Positions 16,597 through 25,299 of a stretch of DNA of 64,000 bases are shown piece by piece. A model generated the notes under the pieces. It ran no database searches. It saw nothing but the letters and a program-made list of their open reading frames with translations, and was not told the DNA's origin. The translations under genes and the position numbers were made by a program. This DNA comes from JAWMQL01 sp033283165 (GTDB lineage Bacteria > Pseudomonadota > Gammaproteobacteria > Pseudomonadales > Halieaceae), in NCBI GenBank assembly GCA_033283165.1, contig JAWMQL010000003.1:558001-622000 (forward strand). The letters run 5' to 3'. Each line of letters starts with the position of its first letter. Position 1 is the first letter of the stretch.

Positions 16597-17319
16597 GACC
16601 GCCATGGCCCCGCCGTCGATGGCCAGCCCGTGCCCGGTAACGAAATCCGCGTCACGCGACGCCAGAAACAGGATACCCCGGGCCACGTCTTCCGGCTGGC
16701 CCCAACGCCCGAGCGGGCTCTTGTTTTCCCAGAACTCGCGAAAGGCAGGATCGGCGTCGCGCAACTCCCGCGTAATACCGGTAACGATAGCGCCGGGCAG
16801 GACATAATTCACAGTGATGCCATCGGCGCCCCACTCCGCCGCCAGGCTCTTGCTGAGACCCGCGACGCCGTGCTTTGAGGCGGTGTAGGCCCCCATGCCG
16901 GCATTGGCAAAGCGGGCCGATACCGACGCGATATTGACAACCCGTCCGGCGGCGCTGGCACACAGCAGCGGGTACAGGGCCCGACACAGGCGAAACACCG
17001 CCCGCAGGTTCACCTCCTGCACCCGATCCCAGTCTTCGTCCGTGGTTTCCGCCAGTGGTGCAACCGGGCAGATACCGGCGTTATTGACCAGCACGTCCAG
17101 GCCACCCAGCGCCTCTGCCACCCGCTGCGCGAGTCGCCCGGGCGCATCGGCCGCGGCCACGTCCAGCGGCAACACCTCATAGCCCGGGTCGGCCGCCAGG
17201 GGCTGCAGGTCACAGCCCAGCACCCGGGCGCCCTCGGCCAGGAACGCCGCGGCGGTGGCCTGGCCGATGCCGTCGGCGACCCCGGTCACCAGCACACGAC
17301 AGCCGGCAAAACGTTTCAC
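16591..17319 (-). CDS. SDR-family oxidoreductase
   Basis: 242 aa classical short-chain dehydrogenase starting at a GTG that overlaps the MDR stop by 4 nt (GTGA). The NAD(P) motif reads VTGVADGIGQATAAAF with Gly-rich TGxxxGIG near 12-19. NNAG lies near residue 80, Ser in VNIASVSARFANAG, and the catalytic pair in YTASK. The C-terminus ends ITGHGLAIDGGAMAVS. It is cotranscribed with the MDR reductase upstream. Its 3' end lies in an 18-bp triplicate repeat. Confidence 0.92.
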   Translation of the reverse strand: MKRFAGCRVLVTGVADGIGQATAAAFLAEGARVLGCDLQPLAADPGYEVLPLDVAAADAPGRLAQRVAEALGGLDVLVNNAGICPVAPLAETTDEDWDRVQEVNLRAVFRLCRALYPLLCASAAGRVVNIASVSARFANAGMGAYTASKHGVAGLSKSLAAEWGADGITVNYVLPGAIVTGITRELRDADPAFREFWENKSPLGRWGQPEDVARGILFLASRDADFVTGHGLAIDGGAMAVS

Positions 17320-18326
17320 GCATCCTCTCCGATACGCACAATCAGCTTGCCCTCGTTGCGCCCGTCAAACAGCATGTGGAAGGCATCCAGGGCGTTTTCC
17401 AGGCCATCGATGACGTGCTCCCGGTGCTTGATACGGCCCTCGGCCAGCCACTGGCCCAGGGCGGCGATGCCCTCGGGAAAGCGGGGAATATAGGACATGA
17501 CCACGAAGCCTTCCATGCGCGCACTTTTCGCCAGCAGCTGCCAGAGATTCCTGGGCCCCTCCCGTTTCTGTTCGTCGTTGTACGTAGCGATCCAGCCGCA
17601 GAATACGATGCGGGCGTTCTGGGCCAGGTTCAGCAGGACCGCGTCCAGGGTTTCTCCACCCACATTCTCCCAGTAGATATCCACACCCGCGGGGCAGGCC
17701 GCCGCGATGGCCGTCGTCAGGTCGCCGCATTCGCGGTAGTTGATGACCTCGTCGAAGCCACACTCCTCCAGCAACCAGCGACACTTCTCGTCTGTACCGG
17801 CGATTCCCACCACCCGGCAGCCCTTGATCTTGCCAATCTGGCCCACGATCGAGCCCACCGCGCCGGCCGCGCCGCTGACCAGCAGGGTCTCGCCGGCCAC
17901 CGGCTGGCCCACGTCGAGCAGGCCGAAGTAGGCGGTGAGGCCGGTGGCTCCCAGTACCGACAGAAAGTTGGTCAGGGGCAGCCCGAAGGTCTCGTCGATG
18001 CGGGTGGCAGCCGCGGCCGGCATCTTGCTGTAGTCCTCCCAGGCATTCATGCCCAGGGCTATGTCGCCTGCGGCAAAATCCGGGCTGTTGCTCTGCACCA
18101 CCCGGCCGATGGTGGTGGCCCAGACCGGTGCGCCCACCGGGATCGGCTCTATGTAGTTGGGTTGGTCCGACATCCATCCGCGGATCGCCGGGTCGAGGGA
18201 CATGTACAGGTTGCGGACCACGATTTCGTTGTCTCCAGCCTCGGGCACCGGCACTTCCTGCAGCACCACCTCTTCAGGGGTCGGCAGTGCACGGGGACGC
18301 CGGGCCAGAATGTATTGTCTGTTCAA
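17316..18326 (-). CDS. NADP-dependent MDR oxidoreductase (zinc-less)
   Basis: 336 aa. MNRQYILARRPRALPTPEEV opens the protein, NLYMSLDPAIRGWM follows, and the Rossmann motif reads VSGAAGAVGSIVGQIGKIKG. GIAGTDEKCRWLLEECGFDEVINY, DIYWENVGGETLDAV and FCGWIATYN complete the PTGR/LTB4DH-type signature. It should reduce an alpha,beta-unsaturated carbonyl with NADPH. It is clearly a paralogue of the protein at 10881-11885, with parallel blocks throughout. It heads a two-gene leftward operon with the SDR and diverges from the ABM monooxygenase gene across a spacer containing an operator-like repeat. Confidence 0.92.
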   Translation of the reverse strand: MNRQYILARRPRALPTPEEVVLQEVPVPEAGDNEIVVRNLYMSLDPAIRGWMSDQPNYIEPIPVGAPVWATTIGRVVQSNSPDFAAGDIALGMNAWEDYSKMPAAAATRIDETFGLPLTNFLSVLGATGLTAYFGLLDVGQPVAGETLLVSGAAGAVGSIVGQIGKIKGCRVVGIAGTDEKCRWLLEECGFDEVINYRECGDLTTAIAAACPAGVDIYWENVGGETLDAVLLNLAQNARIVFCGWIATYNDEQKREGPRNLWQLLAKSARMEGFVVMSYIPRFPEGIAALGQWLAEGRIKHREHVIDGLENALDAFHMLFDGRNEGKLIVRIGEDA

Positions 18327-18352
18327 TTTGCAGCCTCCATCAGCTTATAAAT

Positions 18353-18373
18353 CAGTACAGCCTGTTTTTTTGT
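18353..18373 (+). promoter_or_regulatory. class 1 operator-like repeat, MDR/ABM divergent promoter
   Basis: CAGTACAGCCTGTTTTTTTG matches the repeat shared by the cluster promoters. It lies between the MDR start (18326) and the ABM start (18424), where it could control both. The left half of the inverted repeat is weak here. Confidence 0.5.
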
Positions 18374-18423
18374 TCGGGCCGCTGATACTATGCCGTTTTT
18401 GCCAAATAAGAAAGGAGGCGGTA

Positions 18424-18768
18424 ATGACCATCCTGATCAACGGTTACGTGGACTTTTCCCCTGAAAACGCCGACCAGGCCCTGCAGGAGGCCACTGAGCT
18501 GATGGCTGAAACGCGCAGCCAGCAGGGTTGTCGCGCCTACGTCTGGAGCCAGGACCCGACCACGCCAGGCCGGGTGTACGTCTACGAGAACTGGGAGCGG
18601 CAGGAGGATCTCGCCGCCCACCTCTCCGGCCCTTACTACTCGCGGATGCTGGCGCTGCTGGGCAAATACGAGATGCTCGGCATCGACATCCTCAAATACC
18701 GTATCGACCTCGCCGAGCCAGTCTACGACCCCGAGGGCAACCCGCGCGCCGACTTTTTTACCGGCTGA
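18424..18768 (+). CDS. antibiotic-biosynthesis-monooxygenase (ABM) domain protein
   Basis: 114 aa, ATG at 18424 preceded by a strong AAGGAGG. Dimeric ferredoxin-like ABM fold is indicated by INGYVDFSPENADQALQEATELMAETRSQQGCRAYVWSQD and by VYVYENWERQEDLAAHLSGPYYSRMLALL. ABM proteins act as cofactor-free quinol or polyketide monooxygenases, or as heme-handling or unknown proteins. It is monocistronic: the TonB receptor downstream is convergent. Confidence 0.85.
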   Translation: MTILINGYVDFSPENADQALQEATELMAETRSQQGCRAYVWSQDPTTPGRVYVYENWERQEDLAAHLSGPYYSRMLALLGKYEMLGIDILKYRIDLAEPVYDPEGNPRADFFTG

Positions 18769-18800
18769 CCCGACCCTCCAACCGGCCGGGATCATCCCCC

Positions 18801-21029
18801 TTACTGGAACTCGTAGGTAATCTGCGCACCCCAGGTGCGCGGGTCGCGGGTGGCCTGGAAACTGAACAGCCCGCCGACCACCAGTGCCGCGGAGGTTTCC
18901 TCCTCATCGGTCAGGTTGCGGCCGAACAGTCGGAAATTCCAGCGCTCGTACTGGTAACTGATGGCCGCGTCCAGGATCCCGTGAGCCTCCGATAGCCCCA
19001 TTGGCTCGTTGCCGAAAGTGGTGTACTGGTCATCCCGGTAGCGGTAGCTGCCCTGGATGGTGGCCGTTCCGGCACCAATGTTCCAGTCGTAGGCACTGTT
19101 GATGGACGCGGTGTACTCCGGGGCCCGGCGCAATTCCAGGAAACTCAGGTCCTCGGTCACGCCGTCGAAATCCTGGTCCACCTCGAAGTCGTCGTATTCC
19201 GCATCCAGCAGACCGACGTTGATTGCCACGAACCAGCCCTGGGTGAGCAGCGTGCGCAATTCGAATTCGGCCCCGGACATTGAAGCCTCGGCAGCGTTGA
19301 GGGTCACGGTCTCCTGACCCACCACCGGACTGGGAATCACGACTTCCTCCTGCTTGTCGTCGTACTCCTGGTAGAACAGGGCCATGTTGAACTGCAGGCG
19401 ATTATTCATCCAGCTGGACTTCATACCCAGTTCGTACATTTCCACGAACTCCGGATCGTAGGTCAGGCGGGCGGACAGCTCGCCCCCCGCTCGACCGTTC
19501 ATGCCACCGGAGCGGAATCCCTTGGAATAGATACCGTAGAACATCATATCGTCCGTGGCGTGCCAGGACAGACTCGCCTTGGGTGTGAACTCGCTCCAGT
19601 CATCCTCGGTGCGATCATCGAAGATGTTGAAACTCGGGATGATCACCGTACCGTCGCCCAGGAAGTCGAAATCATTGCGCAGACCAAGGGATTTGTCTTC
19701 CTTGGTGTAGCGGCCACCCAGGGTCAGGGTCCAGGTCTCGCTGAAGGCCCAGTCCGCCTCGAAAAACGCGGCTTCTGCCTCGGTTTCCTGGTTGGCCAGC
19801 GCCAGGATGGTGGTGTCCGGAGTTACCGGCGCCAGGAACTGGGCGAGGAAAAAGGTGGTCTGGTTCAGGGTGTACTCCGAGTCCCAGTAATACAGCCCGG
19901 CAGTGAGGTGAAAGTCATCGGTCAGGTTACCGGCCAGGCGCAATTCATGGCTGTCCTGCTCGTAATCCTGTATCCGCCGGGTGGAAAAGAAATCCTCGCT
20001 GGTAGAATCGAAGTCCTGGTCGGTCTGCTCGTCGGAATCGCGGTTGCCGTACAGGTAGGTCAGGGTCAGGTTGTCGCCCAACTCCCAATTGACCTCCAGG
20101 GTATGCGCATCCAGTTCCATGGTCTGGAAGTTACTGAAGTTCTGGTCCGTCACCAGGCGTCCCAGTTCCGGCTCGGTATCGCTGCGCCCGCAGCGCGCCA
20201 GAGCAATGCACAGGAGATCCCCGGGCTGGCTGATGTTGGAGGTCGCCGCGGTATCTGAATCATCCTCCTCGCGCTGGTAGGTGTACTCCACGGTAAGCGC
20301 TTCAGTCGGGGTCAGCATGAAGTTGATGCCGTACGACTTGTAATCCACCTGCGGCACGTCATCCCGGAACTCGACATTCCTGACGAATCCCTCGTCCTGC
20401 TCCCGCTGCACGAAGGTCAGCTTGGTCGATAGTACGTCAAATGCTTTCGGCAGGTTGACCACCGCCTCGAGGTCCAGGCGCTCGTAATCACCGTAGGTGC
20501 CACGCAGTTTGGCACCCCATTCCCCGGTGGGATCGGTACGGGACACATTGATAATCCCGCCGATGGAGTTGCGACCGAACAGGGTACCCTGGGGACCGCG
20601 CAGCACCTCGATCCGTTCCAGGTCGAACACCTGCAGTTCCTGTCCGGTATTGGTTCCCAAAAAGATCCCGTCCAGCACCACACCGACTGCCGGGTCGAAA
20701 CTTTTCTCCACGTCCTGGTGCGTCACCCCGCGGATGGAGATGGACGACACACCGGGCCCGGCGCCGATCCGGTCGATTATCAGGTTCGGTGCCATGCCTT
20801 CCAGGTCGCGGATGTCACGGGCGAAAGAGGAGTCGATCTCGCTGGCGGTCATGGCGCTGACAGATTGGGACACATCCTGCAGACTCTCGACCCGTTTCCG
20901 CGCGGTCACGATCACCTCTTCCAGCGCCAGGCCCGCTTCCTGCGCAATGCCCTGGCCCGGCGCCAGCAGACCGCCGGTCAGCGCCGCCACCAGGGGTATC
21001 CGTTTAAACAGTCGTATTGCGGTGCTCAT
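18801..21029 (-). CDS. TonB-dependent outer-membrane receptor
   Basis: 742 aa from the ATG at 21027-21029, with GGGAGG upstream; the longer reading has no such site. A signal peptide spans about 1-27 (hydrophobic VALTGGLLAPGQGIA). A plug domain follows from about 32 (EEVIVTARKRVESLQDVSQSV), with IRGVTHQDVE and the LRGPQGTLFGRNSIGGIINV segment. Then comes a long beta-barrel ending in YEFQ with terminal aromatic residue. It probably imports the substrate of the cluster with TonB energy. The adjacent divergent TetR gene suggests substrate-responsive expression. Confidence 0.94.
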   Translation of the reverse strand: MSTAIRLFKRIPLVAALTGGLLAPGQGIAQEAGLALEEVIVTARKRVESLQDVSQSVSAMTASEIDSSFARDIRDLEGMAPNLIIDRIGAGPGVSSISIRGVTHQDVEKSFDPAVGVVLDGIFLGTNTGQELQVFDLERIEVLRGPQGTLFGRNSIGGIINVSRTDPTGEWGAKLRGTYGDYERLDLEAVVNLPKAFDVLSTKLTFVQREQDEGFVRNVEFRDDVPQVDYKSYGINFMLTPTEALTVEYTYQREEDDSDTAATSNISQPGDLLCIALARCGRSDTEPELGRLVTDQNFSNFQTMELDAHTLEVNWELGDNLTLTYLYGNRDSDEQTDQDFDSTSEDFFSTRRIQDYEQDSHELRLAGNLTDDFHLTAGLYYWDSEYTLNQTTFFLAQFLAPVTPDTTILALANQETEAEAAFFEADWAFSETWTLTLGGRYTKEDKSLGLRNDFDFLGDGTVIIPSFNIFDDRTEDDWSEFTPKASLSWHATDDMMFYGIYSKGFRSGGMNGRAGGELSARLTYDPEFVEMYELGMKSSWMNNRLQFNMALFYQEYDDKQEEVVIPSPVVGQETVTLNAAEASMSGAEFELRTLLTQGWFVAINVGLLDAEYDDFEVDQDFDGVTEDLSFLELRRAPEYTASINSAYDWNIGAGTATIQGSYRYRDDQYTTFGNEPMGLSEAHGILDAAISYQYERWNFRLFGRNLTDEEETSAALVVGGLFSFQATRDPRTWGAQITYEFQ

Positions 21030-21104
21030 TATTGCCTCCCGTGGCGACCGGGGCCGCCAGCTATTATCGTTATTCCCCTCTGCGGGGGCCGGGACAAAAA
21101 CCAT

Positions 21105-21140
21105 CCGTACTGCTTTTTTTAGTATGGACTGTTTTTCGAA
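21105..21140 (+). promoter_or_regulatory. two tandem class 1 operator-like repeats, TonB receptor/TetR promoter
   Basis: CCGTACTGCTTTTTTTAGT (from 21105) and TAGTATGGACTGTTTTTCG (from 21120) are two copies spaced 15 nt apart in the 213-nt spacer between the receptor and tetR starts. The position suits repression of the receptor and autoregulation of the TetR gene. Confidence 0.5.
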
Positions 21141-21242
21141 CTTTTTTCAAGTAGGCCCCTGTTTTCAAGCCCGGGGCTGCACAGGCAACTGGCCCGAACC
21201 GGGTCCTCAGGTTAAAGTACGGGCAGTACAGGGGAACCCGAT

Positions 21243-21914
21243 ATGGCAAATACAAGATCACCACCCGCGTCCGGGGAGAGCTGGCAGGCACAGAAGAGCG
21301 CCATGACCCGCGAGACCATCCTGGACGCCGCGGTGGCCTGTTTTATCGACCTGGGCTACGCCAGTACCACCACGGCGAAAATAGCCGAGCGGGCCGGGGT
21401 GTCCCGGGGTGCCATGCTGCACCATTTCCCTTCCAAGACCAGCCTGATGCAGGCGGCGGTAGATCACCTGCACGGCCGCATGGTCGGGCTCTACAGCCAG
21501 TATGTGCGAGCCATACCGGACGACCTGGACGTGGACGAGCGCAACCGGCGGGGCCTGAAGGCCTACTGGAAGTACCTGTCGTCGGACCAGTTTGTCGCCT
21601 ACCACGAACTGAGCGTGGCCGGCCGCACCGACCCCGAGCTGCAGGCGATCCTGCAAGCCACCAGGGACAGCTTCACCGAGTCAGTGTATGAAGCTAATGC
21701 CCAGCTGTTTCCGGAGTGGAGTGAACGCGGCGAACTGTATTCCCTGGCCTTCGATCTCACCCAGAGTCTGATGGAGGGTATGGCCCTGTCGCCGATCGCC
21801 AAAAACCGCAAGAAGCGGGTCAAGCGGGTTCTGAACTACCTGGGGGACCGGCTGGAGGAGATTTTCCACGAGGGCGACGAGAACGCCGCGATCCAGCGCC
21901 ACGCACGCAAGTAA
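21243..21914 (+). CDS. TetR-family transcriptional regulator
   Basis: 223 aa. The N-terminal TetR helix-turn-helix covers about 20-68: MTRETILDAAVACFIDLGYA, TTTAKIAERAGVSRGAML, HHFPSKTSLMQAAVDHL. The remainder is a helical ligand-binding domain. It is strikingly similar to the regulator at 32184-32858 (shared WQAQKSAMTR, GVSRGAMLHHFPSK, and YHEL-VAGRT-PELQAIL). It diverges from the TonB receptor gene, and operator-like repeats occupy the spacer. It is a candidate repressor for the class 1 sites. The ligand is unknown, perhaps a CoA ester or the imported compound. Confidence 0.93.
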   Translation: MANTRSPPASGESWQAQKSAMTRETILDAAVACFIDLGYASTTTAKIAERAGVSRGAMLHHFPSKTSLMQAAVDHLHGRMVGLYSQYVRAIPDDLDVDERNRRGLKAYWKYLSSDQFVAYHELSVAGRTDPELQAILQATRDSFTESVYEANAQLFPEWSERGELYSLAFDLTQSLMEGMALSPIAKNRKKRVKRVLNYLGDRLEEIFHEGDENAAIQRHARK

Positions 21915-21916
21915 GT

Positions 21917-23014
21917 TCAGCCCGCCAGGGCGATATAGCGGTCCAGGTGATAATCGGCATCACCGAACAGGATATTCAACGCCAGCAGGGACTTGAAATG
22001 GTGCCCCACTGCCAGTTCGTCACTCATCCCGATGCCGCCGTGCAACTGCACCGCCTGCTGCGCCACGAAACGACCCGACTCACCCAGTTTGACCTTGAGC
22101 GCGCTGGAGCAGGCCGCCCTGTCGGGCGCCTGTTCCTGGTGAGCGAGTACTGCCCGGTACAGCAGTGAGCGCAACGCCTGGCAGTGCAGGTACATGTCCG
22201 CCATGCGATGCTGCAGAACCTGGAACTTGCCGATAGGCTGCCCGAACTGCTCCCGGGTGCGGGTGTACTCCACCGTCATCTCCAGCAGCGCCTCCATGGA
22301 TCCGAGGGCCTGGGCACCGAGGGCGGGTATGACCTGGTCGACAACCTCCTCCACCGTCGCCAACGCATCGGCCTGTAACAGGGTGGCCGGGGTGGCGTCG
22401 AAGTGGATTTCAGCGCCCGGAGTGCCGTCTACCAGCGTGACCGGGCGACGCACCGCGCTGTCGCCATCCGCCACAAGAAAGAGGCCGAGGCCCCCCTGGG
22501 CCGAGCGGGCCGTTACCAGCAGGTGCTCCGCATGCTTGCCGTTAAGCACCGCGATCTTGGTACCCGACAGGCGAACCCCGTCGCCGTCCGGTTCCGCCCG
22601 GGTCTCGACCCGATCCAGCCTGTAGCGTCCACTGTGCTCGGCAAAGGCAAAGGCCCACTGGGATTCGCCGGCAATGATGGCCGGCAGGTATTTTTCCCGT
22701 TCCGCCTCCGGCGCCCGGGCCAGCAGACCGCCGCAAACCAGCACGGTGCTTACGTAGGGTTGTACCACCAGGCCTCGGCCCAGTTCCTGCATCAGCACCA
22801 TCAGGTCCACCGGGGAGCCACCATAGCCGCCGTGTGCCTCGATAAAAGGCAATCCCAACCAGCCCAGCTCCGCCATCTGGCGCCAGGTATCCGGCTCGAT
22901 CAGCAACCCCTTGTCGCGCAGGCGACGGCGCTCCTCGACCGTACCGTGCACGGCAACAAAACGCGCCACACTGTCCTGCAATAGTTTCTGTTCTGAATCC
23001 AGGGAAAGCTTCAC
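21917..23014 (-). CDS. acyl-CoA dehydrogenase
   Basis: 365 aa from a GTG at 23012-23014 (MKLSLDSEQKLLQDSVARFV when read as Met). A TTG reading 21 codons longer would begin inside the operator-like repeat and looks spurious. The flavin loop FAFAEHSGRYRLD departs from the usual TEPxAGSD. QFGQPIGKFQVLQHRMADMY and QLHGGIGMSDELAVGHHFK are standard. It resembles the smaller FadE partners of heteromeric acyl-CoA dehydrogenases used on steroid or ring side chains. It is transcribed divergently from the thiolase-like gene at 23153 and ends 2 nt from the convergent tetR. Confidence 0.9.
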   Translation of the reverse strand: MKLSLDSEQKLLQDSVARFVAVHGTVEERRRLRDKGLLIEPDTWRQMAELGWLGLPFIEAHGGYGGSPVDLMVLMQELGRGLVVQPYVSTVLVCGGLLARAPEAEREKYLPAIIAGESQWAFAFAEHSGRYRLDRVETRAEPDGDGVRLSGTKIAVLNGKHAEHLLVTARSAQGGLGLFLVADGDSAVRRPVTLVDGTPGAEIHFDATPATLLQADALATVEEVVDQVIPALGAQALGSMEALLEMTVEYTRTREQFGQPIGKFQVLQHRMADMYLHCQALRSLLYRAVLAHQEQAPDRAACSSALKVKLGESGRFVAQQAVQLHGGIGMSDELAVGHHFKSLLALNILFGDADYHLDRYIALAG

Positions 23015-23065
23015 GGTGTTCGCGTCTGTATCTCGGCCGGGTCGGGCTAGACTAGCAAAGGGTAT

Positions 23066-23099
23066 TCTACAAAACAATCAGTACTGCCGGTTTTCTTTG
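23066..23099 (-). promoter_or_regulatory. class 1 operator-like repeat, acyl-CoA dehydrogenase/thiolase promoter
   Basis: This is the most symmetric copy: AAAACAATC, AGTACT, GCCGGTTTT on the plus strand. On the minus strand it reads CAGTACTGATTGTTTTGTAG, as at the other class 1 sites. It sits centrally in the 138-nt divergent spacer. Confidence 0.55.
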
Positions 23100-23152
23100 G
23101 TGCAGGCTTAACCTAGAATGCGATCGGTCCAGGCCAATTTCGGAGAATCGAA

Positions 23153-24691
23153 CTGAACACCCTGCCCGATAACACGCCCGTACTGGCCGGTGCCGGCCAG
23201 GTCGTCGACCGCCTCGGTCCGGCGGCAGAGCCGCCCTTCACGGCACCCATGGAACTGGCAGCACGCGCGGCCCGGGCAGCTCTGGCCGATGCCGGCTGTG
23301 GGGCCGACGCAGTAGACTCCATTGCGGTCATTCGCCTGTTCTCGGATTCCGCGCCAGCCTGGAAATGCCCTTTTGGCGGTAGCAACAACCCACCCGAATC
23401 GGTGGCGCGACGGCTGGGTATCGAAGTCCGCGATCGCCTCTACTCCAATGCGGGAGGCACCCAGCCAATGGAAATCATGGCCGAGTTGCTGGCGTCGATC
23501 GCGGCGGGAGAACGCAGCGTGGCGCTGCTGGTGGGCGCCGAGGCCATCGCCAGCGAGCGCCTGGCGCTCCGCCTCGGGCTGGAGGAAAACTGGCGCGAGG
23601 AATTCGACCTGCCACTGGACAGCCGCGAATACAGCAAGCGCTTCGCCTGCCGCCAGGAACTTGAGAGCGGCATGAGCCTGCCGGTGCATTACTACGCACT
23701 GATCGAAACCCGCCAGGCCATGCTCAGTGGCCGCAATGAAGCCCGGCACCGGCAGTATATGGCGGGCCTGTTCGCCCCTTTCAGTGCCGTGGCCGCAGCC
23801 AACCCGTACAGCTTCGATCCCCGGGCCTGGACGCCTGCGGAATTGGCCGAGACAAGCCCTGCCAACTACCCTGTGTCCTATCCCTATACCCGTCGACTGG
23901 TGGCCAGCGACGCGGTCAACCAGGGGGCCGCGCTGGTGTTGACCAGCGTGGGCAAAGCGCGGGAACTGGGCATACCGGAGAACAGACTGGTCGCGGTCAC
24001 GACCTATGCCGAGGGCACGGACCATCCGCTGCTGCTGCGGCCGGAGCCGGCCCGCTCGGAAGCCATGTGGGAAGTACTGACCCGGTGCAGGGATGCGGCC
24101 GGCGCAACGCCGATAGCCCTGACCGATATTTACAGTTGCTTTCCCAGTGCAGTCACGGCTGCCTGCGACGCACTGGGACTGGCTACCGACGGCAGCGATC
24201 AGCTGACCGTGACCGGCGGCCTGCCCTACTTCGGGGGGCCGGGAAACGCCTACAGCCTGTTTGCCCTGGCGGAGTCGGCCACCCGCCTTCGCGGCGGGCA
24301 GGCTGGCGCCCTGGTCACCGCCAATGGCGGTATACTGTCCAGTCACGCCGCGGCCGTCCTCAAGCCCCTGCGGCTCGTCACGCCGGAGGAAGCGAGGTCA
24401 GGCCACCAGCCGCTGGCAACACCCTCACGACAGGATCTGGCAAGTCGTCCGGCAGCGGAGAATCCGGCGGTCGGAACCCTGCTCTGCCACACGATCATCT
24501 ACCGCAAAAACGAGCCCGACCTGGCCGTGGTGATGGCCGACACGACCGACGGCGAGCGGTTCCTGGCCCGCTCCGAAGACCCGGCCACCACGGCTGCGTT
24601 ACAGAACCTGGATTGCGCCGGGCTTGCGCTTCGAGTGTCACCCCTGGACCGGGGTTTTGGATTCCGGTTGGAACAGAACCAGTCAGGCTGA
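23153..24691 (+). CDS. thiolase-superfamily protein lacking the nucleophilic cysteine; apparent CTG start
   Basis: About 512 aa. The first in-frame ATG (23249) would remove the conserved first strand TPVLAGAGQVVDR. No ATG, GTG or TTG lies between it and the in-frame stop at 23114. A CTG at 23153 has CGGAGA seven nt upstream, so CTG is the likely start. The protein has a thiolase-like fold with a long C-terminal extension. The region that normally holds the Cys reads YSNAGGTQPMEIMAELLASI, without cysteine. TGGLPYFGGPGNAYSLFALA is typical of a distinct acetyl-CoA-acetyltransferase-like subfamily. The true reaction is unknown. Confidence 0.82.
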   Translation: MNTLPDNTPVLAGAGQVVDRLGPAAEPPFTAPMELAARAARAALADAGCGADAVDSIAVIRLFSDSAPAWKCPFGGSNNPPESVARRLGIEVRDRLYSNAGGTQPMEIMAELLASIAAGERSVALLVGAEAIASERLALRLGLEENWREEFDLPLDSREYSKRFACRQELESGMSLPVHYYALIETRQAMLSGRNEARHRQYMAGLFAPFSAVAAANPYSFDPRAWTPAELAETSPANYPVSYPYTRRLVASDAVNQGAALVLTSVGKARELGIPENRLVAVTTYAEGTDHPLLLRPEPARSEAMWEVLTRCRDAAGATPIALTDIYSCFPSAVTAACDALGLATDGSDQLTVTGGLPYFGGPGNAYSLFALAESATRLRGGQAGALVTANGGILSSHAAAVLKPLRLVTPEEARSGHQPLATPSRQDLASRPAAENPAVGTLLCHTIIYRKNEPDLAVVMADTTDGERFLARSEDPATTAALQNLDCAGLALRVSPLDRGFGFRLEQNQSG

Positions 24692-24692
24692 C

Positions 24693-25208
24693 TCAGGCGG
24701 TGCCATTGGCGGCGGCTGCCCGCTGCATCGCAGTTGCAAACAACTCGGCGTTACCGGTGGAGCACTGGATATCCAGGGCCGACCGGCAAATGGTCCAGCG
24801 CCCGTCCGGTTGCTGTTCGTAGCTGTTGCAGTACTCGCCGATCACCGTCGCAATTTCGGCCGGGCCGGCAATGGGTATCTCGGGATTCTGGTAAATCACG
24901 TGGTCCGCCACCAGGTAGGTGCGGCAGCTGGGCCGGTCCCGGTCGAATTGAAACCGGTGATTGGTGATGGTGTGCCGGGTAAAGTCAAAGCCATTGATCA
25001 CTCCCTGCAGGACCAGCAGCCAGTCGTCCGCCTGACGCGGTTCCTCGGGCGACCCTGTAGGGGCGCTGATCGCCCCGTAATCGATGTAGACGATGTCCGA
25101 AAAACAGGACCGCACCTGTGACCAGTTTTTACTGTCCAGGCCCTCGGCGTAGCGATTGTAGTTGTCGATCAGCTCACTGCTCAGCCGCAATTGTTCCATG
25201 ACTTCCAC
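24693..25208 (-). CDS. SnoaL-like (NTF2 fold) protein
   Basis: 171 aa from a GTG at 25206-25208 preceded by AAGGAG at the right distance; ATGs at 25199 and 25223 are alternatives. LSSELIDNYNRYAEGLDSKNWSQVRSCF and VYIDYGAISAP match the ring-hydroxylating-dioxygenase-beta/SnoaL_4 group. NHRFQF and TYLVADHVIYQNPEI follow. It could be a dehydratase or isomerase, or a stray oxygenase small subunit. It ends one nt from the convergent thiolase-like gene and is the last gene of the carotenoid-oxygenase operon. Confidence 0.8.
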   Translation of the reverse strand: MEVMEQLRLSSELIDNYNRYAEGLDSKNWSQVRSCFSDIVYIDYGAISAPTGSPEEPRQADDWLLVLQGVINGFDFTRHTITNHRFQFDRDRPSCRTYLVADHVIYQNPEIPIAGPAEIATVIGEYCNSYEQQPDGRWTICRSALDIQCSTGNAELFATAMQRAAAANGTA

Positions 25209-25299
25209 GATAACTCCTTGCATTGATCCCGCGGCCCGGTACTGCAATATGCCGCAGCAGTGGTACCGCCGTAAAAATTCCGCTTGCCGGGTCGCGACC

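Noticed and set aside
16518..16805. Minus-strand frame ending with AEGS repeats
   Set aside because: It is an out-of-frame reading through the SDR gene end and the 18-bp repeat, with no start site or family.
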